Source: an uncultured Prevotella sp. (GTDB taxonomy: Bacteria; Bacteroidota; Bacteroidia; Bacteroidales; Bacteroidaceae). Taken from it: a stretch of 34,740 nt of DNA. Each line of letters begins with the position of its first letter. The first letter of the stretch is position 1. The notes beneath the pieces were generated by a model. The model was not told where the DNA came from. It was given only the letters and a program-made list of their open reading frames with translations, and did not search any database. The position numbers and the translations under genes are program-made. Location: contig ONKL01000030.1 of NCBI GenBank assembly GCA_900318395.1, forward strand, positions 1 to 34,740, in the 5' to 3' direction. Of this stretch, positions 33,569 through 34,740 are shown one piece after another.

Positions 33569-33628
33569 GTGGATTCAGGAGCTGTGAAGTGAAGTTCCTA
33601 ATGAACCAATCCGTTTCCTTGAATCCAC
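33569..33628. repeat. Inverted repeat in the leader of the minus-strand operon
   Basis: GTGGATTCA (33569-33577) pairs perfectly with TGAATCCAC (33620-33628), 9 bp, with 42 nt between. It lies in the presumed 5' leader of the minus-strand operon, between promoter (33678-33704) and first gene (33552). Could be a leader RNA stem or a protein-binding site. Confidence 0.5.
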
Positions 33629-33677
33629 CGTTTTTTTTGCGTCTCCTATCGCCGTTTGTTTGTTCCTGCGGCCCGAT

Positions 33678-33704
33678 CAAAGGTAGCAGAATTGGATTCG
33701 CAAA
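33678..33704 (-). promoter_or_regulatory. Minus-strand promoter, left arm of the inverted duplication
   Basis: On the minus strand: TTTG (33704-33701), 15 nt, TACCTTTG (33685-33678). The gap is shorter than the usual 18-20 nt, so strength is uncertain. It points at the small membrane protein and the radC/pcfK/pcfJ operon. Confidence 0.5.
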
Positions 33705-33746
33705 GTTTTTTCGGCGAAATACTACCCACCCTTCAGGGCTCGAAAC

Positions 33747-33776
33747 TTTGCCATTCCAATTTGCGTTTTACCTTTG
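33747..33776 (+). promoter_or_regulatory. Plus-strand promoter, right arm of the inverted duplication
   Basis: TTTG (33747-33750), 18 nt, TACCTTTG (33769-33776) followed by C: a good Bacteroidetes promoter. It would transcribe rightwards into a stretch with no supported gene, so its product may be an untranslated RNA or a long leader. Confidence 0.6.
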
Positions 33777-34694
33777 CCACAGGAACAATCAAACATCAGG
33801 CGAGAGGGGACAAAAGTGGTGCGTTCGGGAAACAGATTCGCACATTCAGGCTACTCCCTCTTTCGTATTCGTGGTAGCGAACTAGACTAACGGGCATGGA
33901 TATGGGAATGTGCTCGTAAAAGGACACAAAGAAAGAGCGGACGTGTTACATAGCCTTCTCAGTATCTTGCATACCGACAAGGCCGTGAAACATGTCCGAC
34001 GGCATAAATCCCTTTTATGACGGTTAGATTTGCTTTTGGGTGTTTAAGGTATGGTGTAGATGGCTATGGTCATCTATCATTTATATGCTAAAGGTTAAGA
34101 GCGTGACATTGTGAGATTTGTGAAAGCATACCGACTGAAGAAGGGGACAACCACAATGAAGTGTGCAGCGTCGGCTGAATCGGACGTGTTCGTTCAGGCG
34201 GTGGCACTCTTCATTGCTGTTATTCCCCAGACTGCACGAAGATGTGACCTGCTTGTATGGTTACTGCTTCGGGCGGCAACAATCGCTTTCACAACCATGT
34301 CTATTGGCAACATAAGAGCAATATGTATGTGGTATTAGATTGTGGGCTTGCCGTGTTATTTGAGAAAGGACACCTTTAGGGATGCAGACCAGAAACGTGA
34401 TACACCGATGCTGTGCAGTTGTGTCAACCTCTGATCACATAAAAAAGTCTAATGTTTATATCTTTCAACAGGTGATTTGATTTCTAAGAATTATATTCAG
34501 CGAATCTGTGAAGTACATTTTCTGTAACTATTCAGCGATTATCCCATTCTGCCCATAGGTAGTATCCTCACCTTGCTAACAGATTACAATTCCGTATAGG
34601 GGTACGAGCATTCTTATTCGTCGGATTCTTACTGTTTGTATTTCTTGCAAATATCTGATTATCAGTAAAATATCTCAAAATATCTTCTGAAAAG

Positions 34695-34726
34695 TTTGGT
34701 TGTTTCAGATATTTTTCGTACCTTTG
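34695..34726 (+). promoter_or_regulatory. Promoter at right edge, reading out of the window
   Basis: TTTG (34695-34698), 20 nt, TACCTTTG (34719-34726): a full match to the Bacteroidetes consensus. Transcription would start at about 34733, so the gene it serves lies beyond the window. Confidence 0.65.
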
Positions 34727-34740
34727 TACCTGTGAACGAG

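Larger units (their letters stand above)
33553..34740. other. 1.2-kb stretch without a supported gene
   Basis: It contains the 9-bp inverted repeat (33569-33628), the promoter inverted duplication (about 33663-33785), an imperfect 18-bp inverted repeat (33938-33955 with 33981-33998), a small hairpin CATAAA/TTTATG near 34003-34019 and a right-edge promoter. Reading frames of 98 aa (33589-33885) and 75 aa (34111-34338) exist but look spurious. No tRNA, integrase or attachment site seen. Confidence 0.6.

Noticed and set aside
33589-33885. 98-codon plus-strand frame
   Set aside because: It runs through the promoter inverted duplication, has no recognisable domain and an irregular composition; probably non-coding.
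34111-34338. 75-codon plus-strand frame
   Set aside because: No family resemblance, no clear operon context; its hydrophobic stretch is weak support only.

Overview
The window comes from a member of the Bacteroidales, most likely a Prevotella/Segatella or Bacteroides-type gut or oral bacterium. The evidence is a complete CTnDOT-style tra operon, several promoters of the Bacteroidetes type (TTTG, 18-20 nt, TAnnTTTG), start codons without Shine-Dalgarno sequences, and families largely confined to this phylum (GLPGLI, DUF2851-like, GG-leader peptide precursors with radical SAM and pseudo-radical SAM partners). The window appears to lie entirely inside a conjugative transposon (integrative conjugative element). 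No integrase or attachment site is in view, so both ends lie outside.

Bases 1-8268 hold what looks like cargo: a ribosomally made, post-translationally modified peptide (RiPP) cluster. It has the nucleotide-binding end of a peptide-exporting ABC transporter (cut by the window edge), a very short HlyD-like protein, a small lipoprotein, a six-cysteine precursor peptide with a double-glycine leader, a hairpin, a TonB-dependent-receptor-like outer membrane protein, a GLPGLI-family protein, a radical SAM/SPASM maturase and a degenerate pseudo-radical SAM partner. The maturase pair and the export genes are visibly AT-rich; the outer membrane protein and GLPGLI genes between them are much richer in GC, so the cluster is a mosaic.

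Bases 8489-12280 (minus strand) carry the mobilisation genes: coupling protein (mobC), MOBP-type relaxase (mobB) and ribbon-helix-helix accessory protein (mobA). A hairpin-rich region at about 12281-12660 is the best oriT candidate. To its right lies a promoter and an 8-bp tandem repeat array, then the plus-strand transfer operon traA-traQ plus a lysozyme (12884-26072), which ends at a strong intrinsic terminator. These genes encode the mating-pair-formation machine: ParA-like protein, two DUF3408 proteins, VirB2-, VirB4-, VirB6-, VirB8-, VirB9- and VirB10-like parts, a primase and a lipoprotein.

Bases 26200-28203 carry an AbiE-type toxin-antitoxin/phage-defence pair with two small downstream genes. 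Bases 28329-33552 are a minus-strand operon of conjugation-associated genes: a small membrane protein, a phosphoribosyltransferase-like gene broken by a frameshift, RadC/JAB, PcfK, PcfJ, three small proteins and a divergent DUF2851 protein. Bases 33553-34740 hold no gene I can support. They contain a remarkable inverted duplication of a promoter, further imperfect hairpins, and a promoter at the right edge pointing out of the window.
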